Assembly: GCA_001599975.1 (NCBI GenBank)
Contig: BCIO01000008.1
Coordinates: 1 to 64,000 of the forward strand
Direction: 5' to 3'
Source: Cystobasidiopsis lactophilus
Lineage: Eukaryota; Basidiomycota; Agaricostilbomycetes; Agaricostilbales; Chionosphaeraceae
Length of the DNA: 64,000 nucleotides
Below the pieces are notes generated by a model. That model ran no database searches, was not told the DNA's origin, and saw nothing but the letters and a program-made list of their open reading frames with translations. Made by a program: the position numbers and the translations under genes. Shown here one piece after another: positions 11,191 through 22,960 of the stretch (its first letter is position 1; each line of letters starts with the position of its first letter).

Positions 11191-13118
11191 CTAGACCCGC
11201 TTGAAAACGACCTCCTGAAAGTCCTCCGCCTCGGGGACTTTGCTGCCCTTGCCCCAGATTCCGTTGAGCCCAAAGCTGGTGACTCTTCCATCTTCATACT
11301 GGAACGTTATTGTGAGGGCGTACACACGCGACTTATAGCTGAGATCCTGGTCGCCATCAGGAAAGCCAAAGATGGTGGCCAAGGTGCCGTACCAAACGTC
11401 GGTGGTGTGATGAGTGCAGAGAATACTGCCAATGTATTCAGTCTCTTGACCGAAAAGAGAAAGCGGTGGGCCTCGTACTGGCTCAGGCCAAAAGGTCTCG
11501 GAAAATCGATCAAGAGCGAATGGGCCACCGCTGGCGCACACGGGGCGACAGTGCGTGATTTAGAAATGCGTTTGTATAGCTGCCCAGCTTCTTTGGAAAT
11601 AGGCGAATCGGGATCAACTGAACCTGGGACCACGTGGATCATACCATAGCCTTCGTCTTGGTAGGTTCCACAGTATGCATCAAGGGGCAGCGATGGTGGA
11701 GTGGGAGCAAGAGAAAGGGTCTTTGAAGGCCGACGCATCTGATCTTGTCTCTGCTGGCGGTCCGCTCGATAGCACGCTGTCCAGTCGAGCGGTGGCAAAC
11801 CGAGCAAAAGGTCCAGGGATCGATACACCAGAGCATGAACGGCGTAGTGGGTGGTGTTGGTGTTGCCAACTCCAACGAAGGCTTTGTCTTTGGTCCAAAA
11901 GATGGCGGACTGGGCGCCCGGAACATCGCCTGTCTTGAATAAGCGATCACCCGTCTTGGGGGCAAGAGCGACTCTCACCATAATGGCCAAAGACCTTGAG
12001 GCCTCGATAGTGGAATGAAAACAAAGCGAGACCGTATAGAGCGGGCGAAAGGTCGGCGGTGGCGAGCTCTGGCAAATAAGGCTCATCCACGATGCCTCGC
12101 GGCTCCAGCATGGTGCGAAGGGCTGTTGTAGAAAGGACGGACTCCTTTGGATAGTCTTGTTGCTGCGAGGAGTGCATCGTTAGTCGAAGAAGTCGAAATG
12201 TGGTGCGCGCGGCTCACGAGGTCCAAGAAAACCCTTGCCCAGCGCTCCAAATCTTCCAGCGTGGACACGATGCCGCCGGCCGCCCAGAATGTCTCTGTCA
12301 CTTTGCCATCCAGCCAGAACGGAATCTCTCGAAGGGTGCGGTCATGGTGGACGTGATAGGCCCGCGAAAGCCTGTCCTCGAAATCACGCTGAGGATCGAA
12401 GGTCGTAGAAGCCATTTGAAGAGGTTCAAAGATGTGAAGCTTGATATATTCGTTGTAACTCATGCCGCTGAGGTGCTCGACGAGCTTGGCGGCTACCATA
12501 AACAGGATGCTGTCTGTCCGTCAGTTGGGCCTCAGTCAGCACCAGGACAGATGCCACTGACTTGTTGTATTGCCAACTCCTCCGAGGCTCGGCACTCGGT
12601 TTGAGGTATCGTAAGCGTTCAAAAACGGCCTCAGTCGGTTCGGTGTGAGAGAAGAAGGTGTCGTGCCTGCCAGCCTGCTTTTCAGACGAGGTCATCGAAG
12701 GTTAAGCGAAAGGCAAACCGTGGCAGTCCAGTAACGTGAGACAATAAGTCCGCTACTGACGTTTGGGCGTGCGCAGTCGGATCGTTGAGAGCAAAGCCAG
12801 GCAGTACTTTGTGCACTTTGTCATCCCACGCAACCTTTTCCTGTCCCACCAGCCGAGCCACAGCAACCGCGCAAAACACTTTTGAGTTGGACGCTATAGG
12901 AATCAGCGTCTGTGCAGCCGGAGCATTAGATGTCACACGCGAAGCGGCGGGAGGGCAACAGTACGCACGCTGGGCTTGAAAGGTTCCTCGCCTGCACCTT
13001 TGCCGAAGCACAGATGAAATGTCTCCTTAGGGTCCAGATCTATGACTGAGAAACCGAGGCCAACGACGTCCCAAGTCCGGCAGACGTCGGCCCCCAGCTC
13101 TTGCAGTTCTTCTTGCAT
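11191..13118 (-). CDS. Serine beta-lactamase-fold hydrolase (class C / esterase type)
   Basis: Likely an esterase or transacylase of the beta-lactamase (PBP-like) superfamily. The catalytic SxxK motif is visible as SNSKVF (about residue 60), followed by VARLVGQEKVAWDDKVHKVL and DLLSHVTGLPRF, which is the usual helix after the nucleophile. The tyrosine motif follows (SWQYNN), then LSGMSYNEYIKLHIFEPLQM and WAAGGIVSTLEDLERWARVF, both typical of this superfamily. The C-terminal domain ends YEDGRVTSFGLNGIW and then VVFKRV. The chosen start is the first ATG (13118), reading MQEELQELGADVCRTWDVVG. No signal peptide is visible, so it is probably intracellular. Several short introns separate the blocks. 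Substrate unknown. Confidence 0.85.
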
Positions 13119-13539
13119 TCTGGCGTGTGGACGGTGGAACGAAAGGACGGCCAATATGGTCGAAATGGAGAAACAGAAGTGATTGACGACACAGACGGGC
13201 GGTGAAGGCTTGCACAGCTATCCTGCGGAGAACGCGAGCGACTCGGAGGATGGCAGATCTAGCCGGGAGGCACTACTGGCAGGGGCAGGATTGAGCAAGC
13301 ACTGCAAATCCGTGGACGGCCGAGAGCCCTGTGATTACGAAGTCTAATGGAAGGTTGCAGGTAAGGCGAGAAGTGGGAGAAGCAAGCGGCTCGCCACTTT
13401 GGGTCGTGGTCTCTCGCCAAGCGGCGTCAGGGTCTGGTAGCGTCCATTTTCTTTCAGCAGTCGTGGGTACAAGGTCAAACATGTAGGGAGGGCCTTTTGG
13501 ACCTTTGTTTACGATTCAGAGGCGCGGGTAACAGTGACA
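13119..13539. other. Intergenic region
   Basis: Between two minus-strand genes. No supported feature. Confidence 0.5.
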
Positions 13540-14197
13540 CTACGCAAAGCCAACAGTGAAGCCGAGGAGGACGCCCCAGATGCCCTCCACCAAGCCGACC
13601 CAGACCATGTCGGCGCTGGCCCAAGGCTGCACCCTTGTGAGATGGTAGCCAAAAAGACTACAGAACGCGGAAGACTTGCCACAGAGAAAGCAGTGACCAA
13701 GCTAATGGCGCCGGCCGCAGTCCTGACCGTGGCTATTGCGAGATCGCCCAGACTCAGTCTTTGTAGCGAGTAATGAGGACATGACGGAGCCAACCTATTG
13801 TGCGCTGGTACGCTCTGTTATGGCGAGCCGAGAAAGCCAGAGCGGCGCTTCCTGTGAGGCACAAACCCCAACCGAAGACCAACGAGCGACTGGCTCGAGT
13901 TGTATCGAGAACATTGAAGCCAACTGGCTAATCAACGAGGCCAGACAGTTAAGACGTGCACTTCCTGGCGACGAAGCGTAAACCGAACCAATCCTGTGGC
14001 GCGGGTGACCACGTTCAACGCCGGGTTGAGCACCTTGATCAAAGTGGAGGGCGAGATCATCATGAGGGCGCCAGCAGAGGCCCAGTAGCCCGCTGTGGCA
14101 GCCACTTTGCATCCAGGATGCAAGTTGAGCCTTTTGTCATCCGGGAGAACAAGGAGTGAGGCGGGCGCTCACAGTGAGTTCCTGGTTGGATCGACAT
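13540..14197 (-). CDS. Four-span membrane protein B (paralogue of 7793-8380)
   Basis: The first exon, MSIQPGTH with a GTGAGC donor, mirrors the short first exon of the paralogue at 8380. The next exon carries AGYWASAGALMMISPSTLIK and NVVTRATGL, aligned with YYGGVSALMIVSPYSLL and QSATGLVG of the other copy. Then comes ASRSLVFGWGLCLTGSAALA, and the last exon ends MVWVGLVEGIWGVLLGFTVG before the TAG at 13540. A putative 34-nt intron near 13925-13960 is needed to keep the frame, and the loop there is about ten residues shorter than in the paralogue. Function unknown; membrane location is predicted from the four hydrophobic segments. It sits 5.2 kb from its sister in the same orientation. Confidence 0.62.
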
Positions 14198-14625
14198 GCT
14201 TAAGGATACTTGAAAGATGCGTTTGTACGGGCTGAAATTCACACGTTGGTGAAGAGCGGAAGAGAGCTTGACGGCCCCGCCCCACGGGGAACCCGCAGCG
14301 TTTGCGAAGGAACTTGTGGCTGGATTCGCCACCGGCAATTAGAAGAGGAGCAGGCATCAACATGCTGATTGAATTGCAATCTGGCGCTCATTGAGGACGG
14401 GAGGCCAAGCATCGCCAGAGTTTACCCGAACAGACCCAAGCTCAACTCCAACCAATGCTCGCCACCGAGGCCTCAAACGACTTGACTTGTAGGATGTAGA
14501 GCTCTGCGTATAGCTAATGCTCGGCTGGGTCAGCGCACTTCGCAATGAGGAAGCACCGGACCAAACCTTGTTGTTCTGCATCAACTCGACATGCGAGCCA
14601 TTGAAGACCGCAGCCGCCTAGTTTG
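14198..14625. other. Intergenic region
   Basis: No supported coding feature. A 64-codon minus-strand frame here lacks a context that supports it. Confidence 0.5.
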
Positions 14626-15228
14626 TCAGATGAACTCAATACCCATGGGAGAAGTCAATTTTACCATTCGGCTATCGAGCTGCAAGGTTCTCATCTTCAG
14701 AGAAGTGTGCTGTTTCGTGAATCGACAGGAACCCGAACCGAATCCTTCGTCCAGCAGGACCATGATACGCTCGAATCTTGGGACTGTGTTGAAACGGGAT
14801 GAGGACCACCAATTCGAGCCATTGAGGCTCGCAGGGCAGGCAAGGCTTCCGCACTGAGAGATGTACAGCTCAATCATCTGGGCATTCAAGAAAGCCAAGG
14901 GAATCGGGATGAGGCCATCCAGGACAACGGCGACACACACGAAGGGCAGATAAAATGGGTGAAGGTCGAAGACCAGTGCGAGGAACTTGGGGTAGCACTG
15001 CCAGGCCAGTCGGCACGCCAGGCCCAAGTGGTAAAAGGACAAGGGCCGGAATTGGTTAGGGGCCAAATTGGCTTGATCTGATGTTGGCGAGGTGGACGAA
15101 AGCTGGCGAGAAGCGGACCAGAGCTGGCCGATGGCGGACCGCTGAACCTTGACCGATGTCTTTGGCGGTAGTGAAGGTGGTGCCTTTTCGCCAGCATCCA
15201 GCAAAGGCTGCTTCATCTCGTCGGTCAT
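14626..15228 (-). CDS. N-terminal membrane-protein exon, possibly a truncated transporter
   Basis: The open frame starts at the ATG at 15228 (MTDEMKQPLLDAGEKAPP). After a soluble, Ser-rich segment come two hydrophobic stretches (CYPKFLALVFDLHPFYLPFV and CVAVVLDGLIPIPLAFLNAQ). The layout, with a PLL-D leader, a short soluble part and a hydrophobic pair, recalls the start of some fungal ABC transporters. No ATP-binding cassette, Walker motif or further membrane segment follows in any frame. From about 14860 downward the frame looks non-coding. It is either a short membrane protein of unknown type or the remnant of a larger gene. Confidence 0.4.
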   Translation of the reverse strand: MTDEMKQPLLDAGEKAPPSLPPKTSVKVQRSAIGQLWSASRQLSSTSPTSDQANLAPNQFRPLSFYHLGLACRLAWQCYPKFLALVFDLHPFYLPFVCVAVVLDGLIPIPLAFLNAQMIELYISQCGSLACPASLNGSNWWSSSRFNTVPRFERIMVLLDEGFGSGSCRFTKQHTSLKMRTLQLDSRMVKLTSPMGIEFI

Positions 15229-15881
15229 AGGTCAACAAAACTTGTCGGTGATCTAAGAATAAGAGTCTTCAGGCCGCAATCAAGCCAACTGAGGACGGTT
15301 CTTTTTTTGGGGCGCGATGCAAAGCGAGCACCCGGTTTGGCACAGCGTGGGATGCGAGGTCGAAGAGCGAGTCGCTCGTTTCCCTTTGTGGGTAGTCAGG
15401 ACACTCTGGAGCAGTCCAGGTCACGGACAGGCAGTCTGGGCGACCTCGATTTTGACGGGACATTGGAACTTGGTGGGCCCTCCCAAGTGGCGTTGTGACC
15501 TTTTTGGCTGCGGTCTGACATTACAGCCTGACCTTATTGACCACGCACACGCAATCATCAGCGCCAATGAAGCAAGCGGAGGGCAGGCAGAAGCGGGCAA
15601 GAATTTTAGCGCGTGAAATGAGGCATTTGGCGATTGCTCTGCATTTTGCTAGGCAATCGGGTGGGCGGATCTCCAGGCCTAATGATGATAGCGCAAAGGC
15701 ATGTCAAGACGACCGAGAAGCAGTCTCCAAGGCAACCGAGGGCCACAAGTCATGAGTCAATGTCTCCATGTCGCGGCTGACCTTGGCCAACAGCTTCTTG
15801 GAACCCATTCAATTTGGCGGCGTTGAATCGTGTTGTTGTATAACCAGTATTAAATGGTGCTATAACCCGAGGCAAGCAAGG
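15229..15881. other. Divergent intergenic region ahead of the copper-fist gene
   Basis: No gene seen. It should contain the promoter of the copper-fist gene. I did not find an unambiguous copper-response element by eye. Confidence 0.45.
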
Positions 15882-17613
15882 ATGCCGTTGTTGGATGGGA
15901 AGAAGTGGGCGTGCTCGGCGTGCATCAAAGGCCACCGGAGCTCGACCTGCCAGCATGCTGTGGGTTCATTATTGACCTTATATATGCTAACCTTATATAC
16001 TAATACTAATGAGTAAAGGACCGCCCGCTGTTCGAGATCAAGAAGAAGGGGAGGCCACCCGCTCAGTGCGTTCGCTGCAAGGAAGCCCGCCTTCAACAGG
16101 CTTCAACCGCCCGCTGCATTTGCTCAAAGGACTTGGGTAAGCGTCTTGTTAAGGCCGTTACTATACAAAGGCTAACAATAAAACAGAGCCCCAATTGGAA
16201 GTGGACAAGTCCGAGCCCAAAGCTGAAGGGCCCAACTTCAAGGGTCCGTTCTTATTGTCCTTGTTATAACACCCTTACACACTTCTATAACACTGTATAA
16301 GCAAACAGCATTAAGGGCCATCCACCGCGCCACCATCCAACGCGCGTACATGTGCCAGTGCTTGAACGGCGGCTCCTGCGTCTGCGGCTCCAACAAGGCC
16401 GGTTGCGGCTCTTCCGCCTCGTCCTCAGCAGCGGCCACCAGCACGATCCTCCCGCCTGACTCGTGCTGCTCCTCTTCATCCGCAGCCACCAACGGCAACA
16501 AAAGGCCAAAATTAGCCGCCTTCACCCCTCTCCACGCTGCCCCCTCCGAGACGCCCTCCTTGGCCTCCTCCGCCTCCTCCTCCGCCCTCCACAGGGCCAT
16601 GTCCAACTGGCTCCCTTACCAGTCCGACTCCCCCTCCTCCTCCTCCCTGCCGACCCCCTTGGACACCTTGCCCAACCCCCAACCCGCCCTGCTGGGTCAA
16701 GAGCTCGGCGGCCTGGACGACTTTTGCAACCCGGCCACGATGAACGACTGGCTGGCCAAGTTCCAGCCCCAGCCGCACGAGGTCGACTACTTGAACGACA
16801 CAAAGTTTGGCGCCGGATCCGGCGGCGACGAGGACACCCCTTTCCACGTCCTCTTCCGCCCCGACCACTTCCAAGGCTTGGCCCCCTTGCCCAGCCCGTG
16901 GTTGGCGCCCCAGCAGCAGCAGCCACAGCAAGAGGTCAAGGTGGAAGAGCCGCCGGTGAAGGAGCCCTTGGGATTCTTGTTCAATGGTGCGCGCTCCTAC
17001 CCCCTTAATCATCCTTTTCAGTACGGGGCTGATTCGGTCTTGCGAATCGCCGCACAGACTGGGAGTTTGGCGACATCCTCGTGCCCGACAACTTGGTGGC
17101 CAACTTCCCAGCGGCCGACACCCGCCCAGAGACCTCCACCGGCTGCCGTGGCTGTGGTCCAGGCTGCCAATGCGGGTTCGTTCTCTCTCCTCAAGAAAAA
17201 AATGTCTTCTCTTTCTTATTCGTCAAGGGGAACGCAACAGAGAAGTGTGCAACTGCGCGCACGTCCAAGCCCTGCAAAAGTCCCTCCTCTACGACCAATC
17301 CCACCAGCCCTCCTCCGCCGTCGTCCAAGAGCAGTCCGCCGTCGACTTGGCCTTTTGGGACTCCATCTTTGGCCTGCCACCGCCCCAGGAGCAGGTGCTC
17401 AACTGGCAGAACAACCTCCCGCCCGAAGAGGACCTGCTCGCCCCTTTGCCCCTCCTCTCTTCCTCCACTGGCGCTAATGGCACCGTTCAAGGCGGAGGCG
17501 AGGAGAAGGCCACCGTGCCACCGACGCAGGTCGAGCCGAGGTCGACGGGGCAAGCGTTGATGCTCGAGGTCAAAGGCTGCTGCGCGACCAAGAGGAAGTG
17601 CTGCGAGCAATGA
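15882..17613 (+). CDS. Copper-fist transcription factor (ACE1/CUF1/MAC1 type)
   Basis: A nuclear regulator that senses copper. The start is MPLLDGKKWACSACIKGHRS and the first exon (15882-15959) splices in phase 0 to 16019-16136. Together they encode the complete copper-fist domain: Cys11, Cys14, Cys23 and His25 as zinc ligands, then KKGRPPAQCVRCKEARLQQ with the KGRP minor-groove motif, and RCICSK. Downstream are two Cys-rich motifs typical of copper-binding regulatory regions, CQCLNGGSCVCG (about 16352-16390) and CRGCGPGCQCG (about 17140-17175), plus CNC soon after. A third cluster, KGCCATKRKCC, ends the protein. Between them lies a long acidic, Ser/Pro/Gln-rich region suited to activation. 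Domain order and the CXC motifs fit copper-responsive regulators; whether it answers to copper excess or starvation cannot be told from sequence. Confidence 0.92.
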
Positions 17614-18202
17614 CCTCTTTGGATGGGCCTCTTGCTGGGCCTCTTGGAAGGAAGGAAGGAAGGGTTGGGAAGGGTTGAGGAGAGTAAGTTTTGGTTCTGT
17701 GAAAAGCCTCGCATTCGGCATGCATGGGGACTTGGGCCGAGAAGATGTGTAATTCTGGAATTGCTGCATGTTGATAAACCACTGCTGCGAACTCTTTGCT
17801 GCTTGAAAGGAGAGAGAGACCGAATTCCTTCCACCGCAACCACCATGCCTGCCTGCCTTCTTGTCTTGTTTCATTTTGGCTTCGGCTCGGTCTGACTCTT
17901 TTGATGTGCTCAATGCTGCGCTTACTTGTCGGGCCTGAGTCGTTTTATTCTGCGTCAAGTTGCTCGGCAAATGTCAGAATGCGACCTCGAAGGTGCCACT
18001 CGACCTGGTTTCATCGAGGATTTGCGCCCAAGACTGCAAGTGGATAAGATGCACCGAGACCAAGCCTCTCAAAGTCGGCATTGCGTCGGGGCGAGTCTGT
18101 GGTCTCAAAGCGAGGGTTCGGTTTTCCGTTTACGACCAACTGCCTTTCCTTGCATTTGTTCGCATACGACAACAGCCAACGCCATCGTCTTCACTGCGAA
18201 TC
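17614..18202. other. Intergenic region
   Basis: Contains a short GGAA-repeat purine tract near 17648-17672 just after the copper-fist stop. No gene seen. Confidence 0.5.
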
Positions 18203-18601
18203 ATGAATCAGAACGGAGGACCAGGAAAAGACCAGCCACTCTACTTCTCCAGCGAAGCGGCTGCTGCAAGGTTTGACAGCAGGCAGCAACAGCGGGAGCA
18301 GCGGGAGCAGCGGGGTGATGGTCAAGCAGGTCAAGCAGGCCATGAACATCACCAGCAAGTCGAAGCCAGATATTTCCAACAGCCATTTCACCTTCCCAAT
18401 GCTCGTGCGGCTGCTGAGTTCGACAGGAACCAGTCCCACAGCGGCCCACCTCCAGCAAATGTGACGCAGCACGGCGGGCAAGCTGGTCACCAGCACGTCG
18501 ATGCCAGACATCCAATTCACTTCTCAAGTGAAACTCAGGCCAGGGCCTACGAGCGGGAGCAAGCTGGCAAGCACGCCAACGATGGCCAGACCCGCAAGTG
18601 A
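18203..18601 (+). CDS. Small Gln/His-rich protein with three internal repeats
   Basis: One exon, 132 residues, starting MNQNGGPGKDQ. Three related units are visible: YFSSEAAAARFDSRQ (about residues 14-28), PFHLPNARAAAEFDRNQ (about 60-76) and IHFSSETQARAYEREQ (about 103-118). They share the pattern F-S/N-x-A-x-A-x(2)-[FY]-[DE]-R-x-Q. The units are spaced by runs rich in Gln, Gly and His. No signal peptide or membrane segment. The repeated pattern in a single frame argues that the frame is real. Function unknown; a disordered, possibly stress-related hydrophilic protein is only a guess. Confidence 0.6.
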   Translation: MNQNGGPGKDQPLYFSSEAAAARFDSRQQQREQREQRGDGQAGQAGHEHHQQVEARYFQQPFHLPNARAAAEFDRNQSHSGPPPANVTQHGGQAGHQHVDARHPIHFSSETQARAYEREQAGKHANDGQTRK

Positions 18602-19343
18602 AGTCGAACCCAACCCGAAAGCTGTTTTCGGGGTCTCTTGTCTCTGCTCATTCCCGCTTGTCTCTGCATTGCATCTTTGCTCGCGTGCCAGTGCATTTTG
18701 TGTTTCCCTTGCCCATCGCTCTAGACATTTGCCTCCTGCTGCCCTTTCAATATCTGCGTTTCCCATTGGCAACATCAGGCCGTTCTACAGTTCTCTTCAG
18801 TGTTGAGTCATCACACAGCTCCCTGGTGGCCTCGGTGGATCGTTTGCGGAGAGGAATGCCTGCCCGAGAGTCTTGCTTGAGGCTTCGAACTATTCCAAGA
18901 TCCACCACTAGAACTTGACTCCATTCCAGACTTCACGTTCTTGAGTCTTGCTCAGGGAATAGGGCGACCACAAGAGTTCGTTTTGTGGTTCGGCATACGC
19001 AGTACGGTCGCAGAACGTCTTCGAGTCTCTGACCTTGGCCTTAAATTCTCTTGACTTTGTTTTCGTCCTGCCAAAGGTTCTGCCTTTCTTCGCAAGAGCA
19101 GAGCATTGACTTCGCCGGTCGACACAGTACTTCACTTCGTGGCCACGCAAAGACCACCCTGATACCGAGAACCTGGCTATTCTCTTTGTGTCGTAGGCGT
19201 CGTTATTCCTTCTTTCATTGCACGCATCCAATCTAATAGAGCTTTCTGTCGTAACAGCTTTACCCAATATCAGCCCTCCCCAGTCACCCATCTTTGCGCC
19301 TGTCGCCACCGTTCGATCGCATTCAGCTCAAGAGAGAAGCAAG
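18602..19343. other. Intergenic region
   Basis: No supported gene. Moderately pyrimidine-rich towards 19250-19340, as expected for a promoter of the following gene. Confidence 0.45.
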
Positions 19344-19616
19344 ATGGCCACTGACGTCTATTGGCGACCTGTTGCCGGCGAAGATGCCATAGAAGCGTTT
19401 TACAGAGGTTATTGGCTGCAAGTCGAAAGCGAAGAGGACGGCCAGCCTTACGTCTGGTACAACCAGGTGAAGATTTACGTTCGCCTGCGATGGCGGTGGG
19501 GTCAGCGTCGAACCTGAGCAGAAAGCAGGTATGGTTCTCTCTTCGAGCTCTGATAGTATCTTAGCTCATAGCGCCTCCGACATGCAGGACGGCCTAAAGT
19601 CTTTTCACCGTATTGA
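19344..19616 (+). CDS. Very small protein, spliced (tentative)
   Basis: Starts MATDVYWRPVAGEDAIEAFY and continues GYWLQVESEEDGQPYVWYNQ, an aromatic- and acid-rich 41-residue exon (19344-19466) ending at a GTGAAG donor. A model with a 7-nt micro-exon (19522-19528) and a last exon from 19588 ends ...KAGRPKVFSPY, for 52 residues in all. An alternative without the second intron stays open in the same frame to 20181 but then runs antisense to the gene at 19928-20176. No family recognised. Exon 1 looks real; the rest is uncertain. Confidence 0.45.
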
Positions 19617-19927
19617 CAGACCTACCTTCCTTCGCCTTTCTCGTTTCGCCATCTTCACCGATATCTTTCTCTCTTTTTGCAATTGTATAGATATTGACAT
19701 TATCATTCATTTGATCTGGTGCAAGCTCATTGGGGATGATGAATGCCCGCTGAGCAACAGCGAGTGGCAAACGGGCGAGACGACGCAAGGAAGACTCGCA
19801 GCGGAATACGGACAGGGACGGACTTGGGGCTTCTCAGAGCATGCTGAATGCATTGCAGAGTCTAAGAATAATGGTAAAGGCAAAGCCCTCGATGAACGGG
19901 CCTCGGCCAGGTGGCTTGTCGTACCAA

Positions 19928-20176
19928 TCATTTGCGACGAAAAAGGTTCGGCGTATCAGCCGGAGTCCAAGGCTTTGGGTGGCTCTGCACGGGCTTCTGA
20001 TTGCCCTGGGCAGCCTTGTCATTGGTCTGCATTTGCTGCTGGAGCTGGTTCAGATGCTCGTGGTACTCTGTCGACTTCAAATATTTCTCGTATTCTCGCT
20101 TTTTCTCCTGACGCTCCTCGTCTGACATCTGGACATAGTTGCGGGCATGAGGTTGTACGTGTCCTGGGTTCACCAT
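19928..20176 (-). CDS. Small basic hydrophilic protein
   Basis: Single exon, 82 residues, with a true ATG at 20176 (MVNPGHVQPHARNYVQMSDE). The middle is a charged helix (EERQEKKREYEKYLKSTEYH) with heptad-like spacing, followed by a Gln-rich segment and an ending PWTPADTPNLFRRK. No signal peptide or membrane segment. Not recognised. It is transcribed away from the aldehyde dehydrogenase gene, with which it shares an intergenic region. Confidence 0.55.
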   Translation of the reverse strand: MVNPGHVQPHARNYVQMSDEERQEKKREYEKYLKSTEYHEHLNQLQQQMQTNDKAAQGNQKPVQSHPKPWTPADTPNLFRRK

Positions 20177-20809
20177 TCTAAAACCGGTTGGTAGGATGGA
20201 AAGAGAGATGGGAGCAAGACGGGCGCCTCAGGAGTCAGGACGCCGCGGCAGGAATTCGACGGGCTAGTGCCAATTCCGAATAGAACCTCCGCGGAAGTAT
20301 CTCTGACAGAACGAGCGCGAAGCATTGTTCTCGATGCCTTCTATGGAGCCGGCGTTCAATGCTGGCCACTACGACTGCGGAGGTCTTCAGAAGCCTTGAC
20401 AAAACGAAGACAGGTTCTCAGGCCAACGATACCATGCTGCGACGCCGTTTTCGAACTCGATAGGACCAGGAACGCTAGAGAGACAGCGCGGTGTGCCAGA
20501 GGCATACGGGCAACGATCGAAGGTGAAAGCCTTCATGATTCAAGTTGGGCCAAGTCGCTGGCGTTTGCCATTGCCATCGCACGGCCTCAATCCGCCTGTC
20601 GTCCTTTGGCCCTGGTCAGCGATCATGAGGCATATGAGGAAGGCGCTGAGTAAGTCATTGGCAGTTCAGGCTGAAGACCTTGCCTTCCTTCGCGGCTTTT
20701 GCCACTTCGGCGTTGAACCCCGCTTCGTCGGACATGTCGCCGTCGCGCCAAACCGGGAGCCCTTCTTTTCCAGCAGCAGCCATCTCCTGCAAACTTGAAA
20801 CCACACACA
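20177..20809. other. Divergent promoter region
   Basis: Lies between the minus-strand small protein and the plus-strand aldehyde dehydrogenase. A plus-strand open frame (20267-20653) lies inside it but has no domain or splice support. Confidence 0.45.
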
Positions 20810-22856
<2,047 letters not shown>

Positions 22857-22960
22857 TGAATTCCTCACGATCGCAGTGCAATCAAGTGATTTGATGAAAG
22901 TCTATATAGCCAGTCGATCCGCCACAAGAATTGCAAGAATGGCCAAGAGGTGCAACGTCT

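Noticed and set aside
14626-15228. Full ABC transporter
   Set aside because: Only an N-terminal soluble part and two hydrophobic stretches are present; no Walker or signature motif in any frame nearby.
19531-20181. 216-codon plus-strand open frame
   Set aside because: Its 3' half is antisense to an ATG-started minus-strand gene with better composition; only the first part could belong to the gene at 19344.
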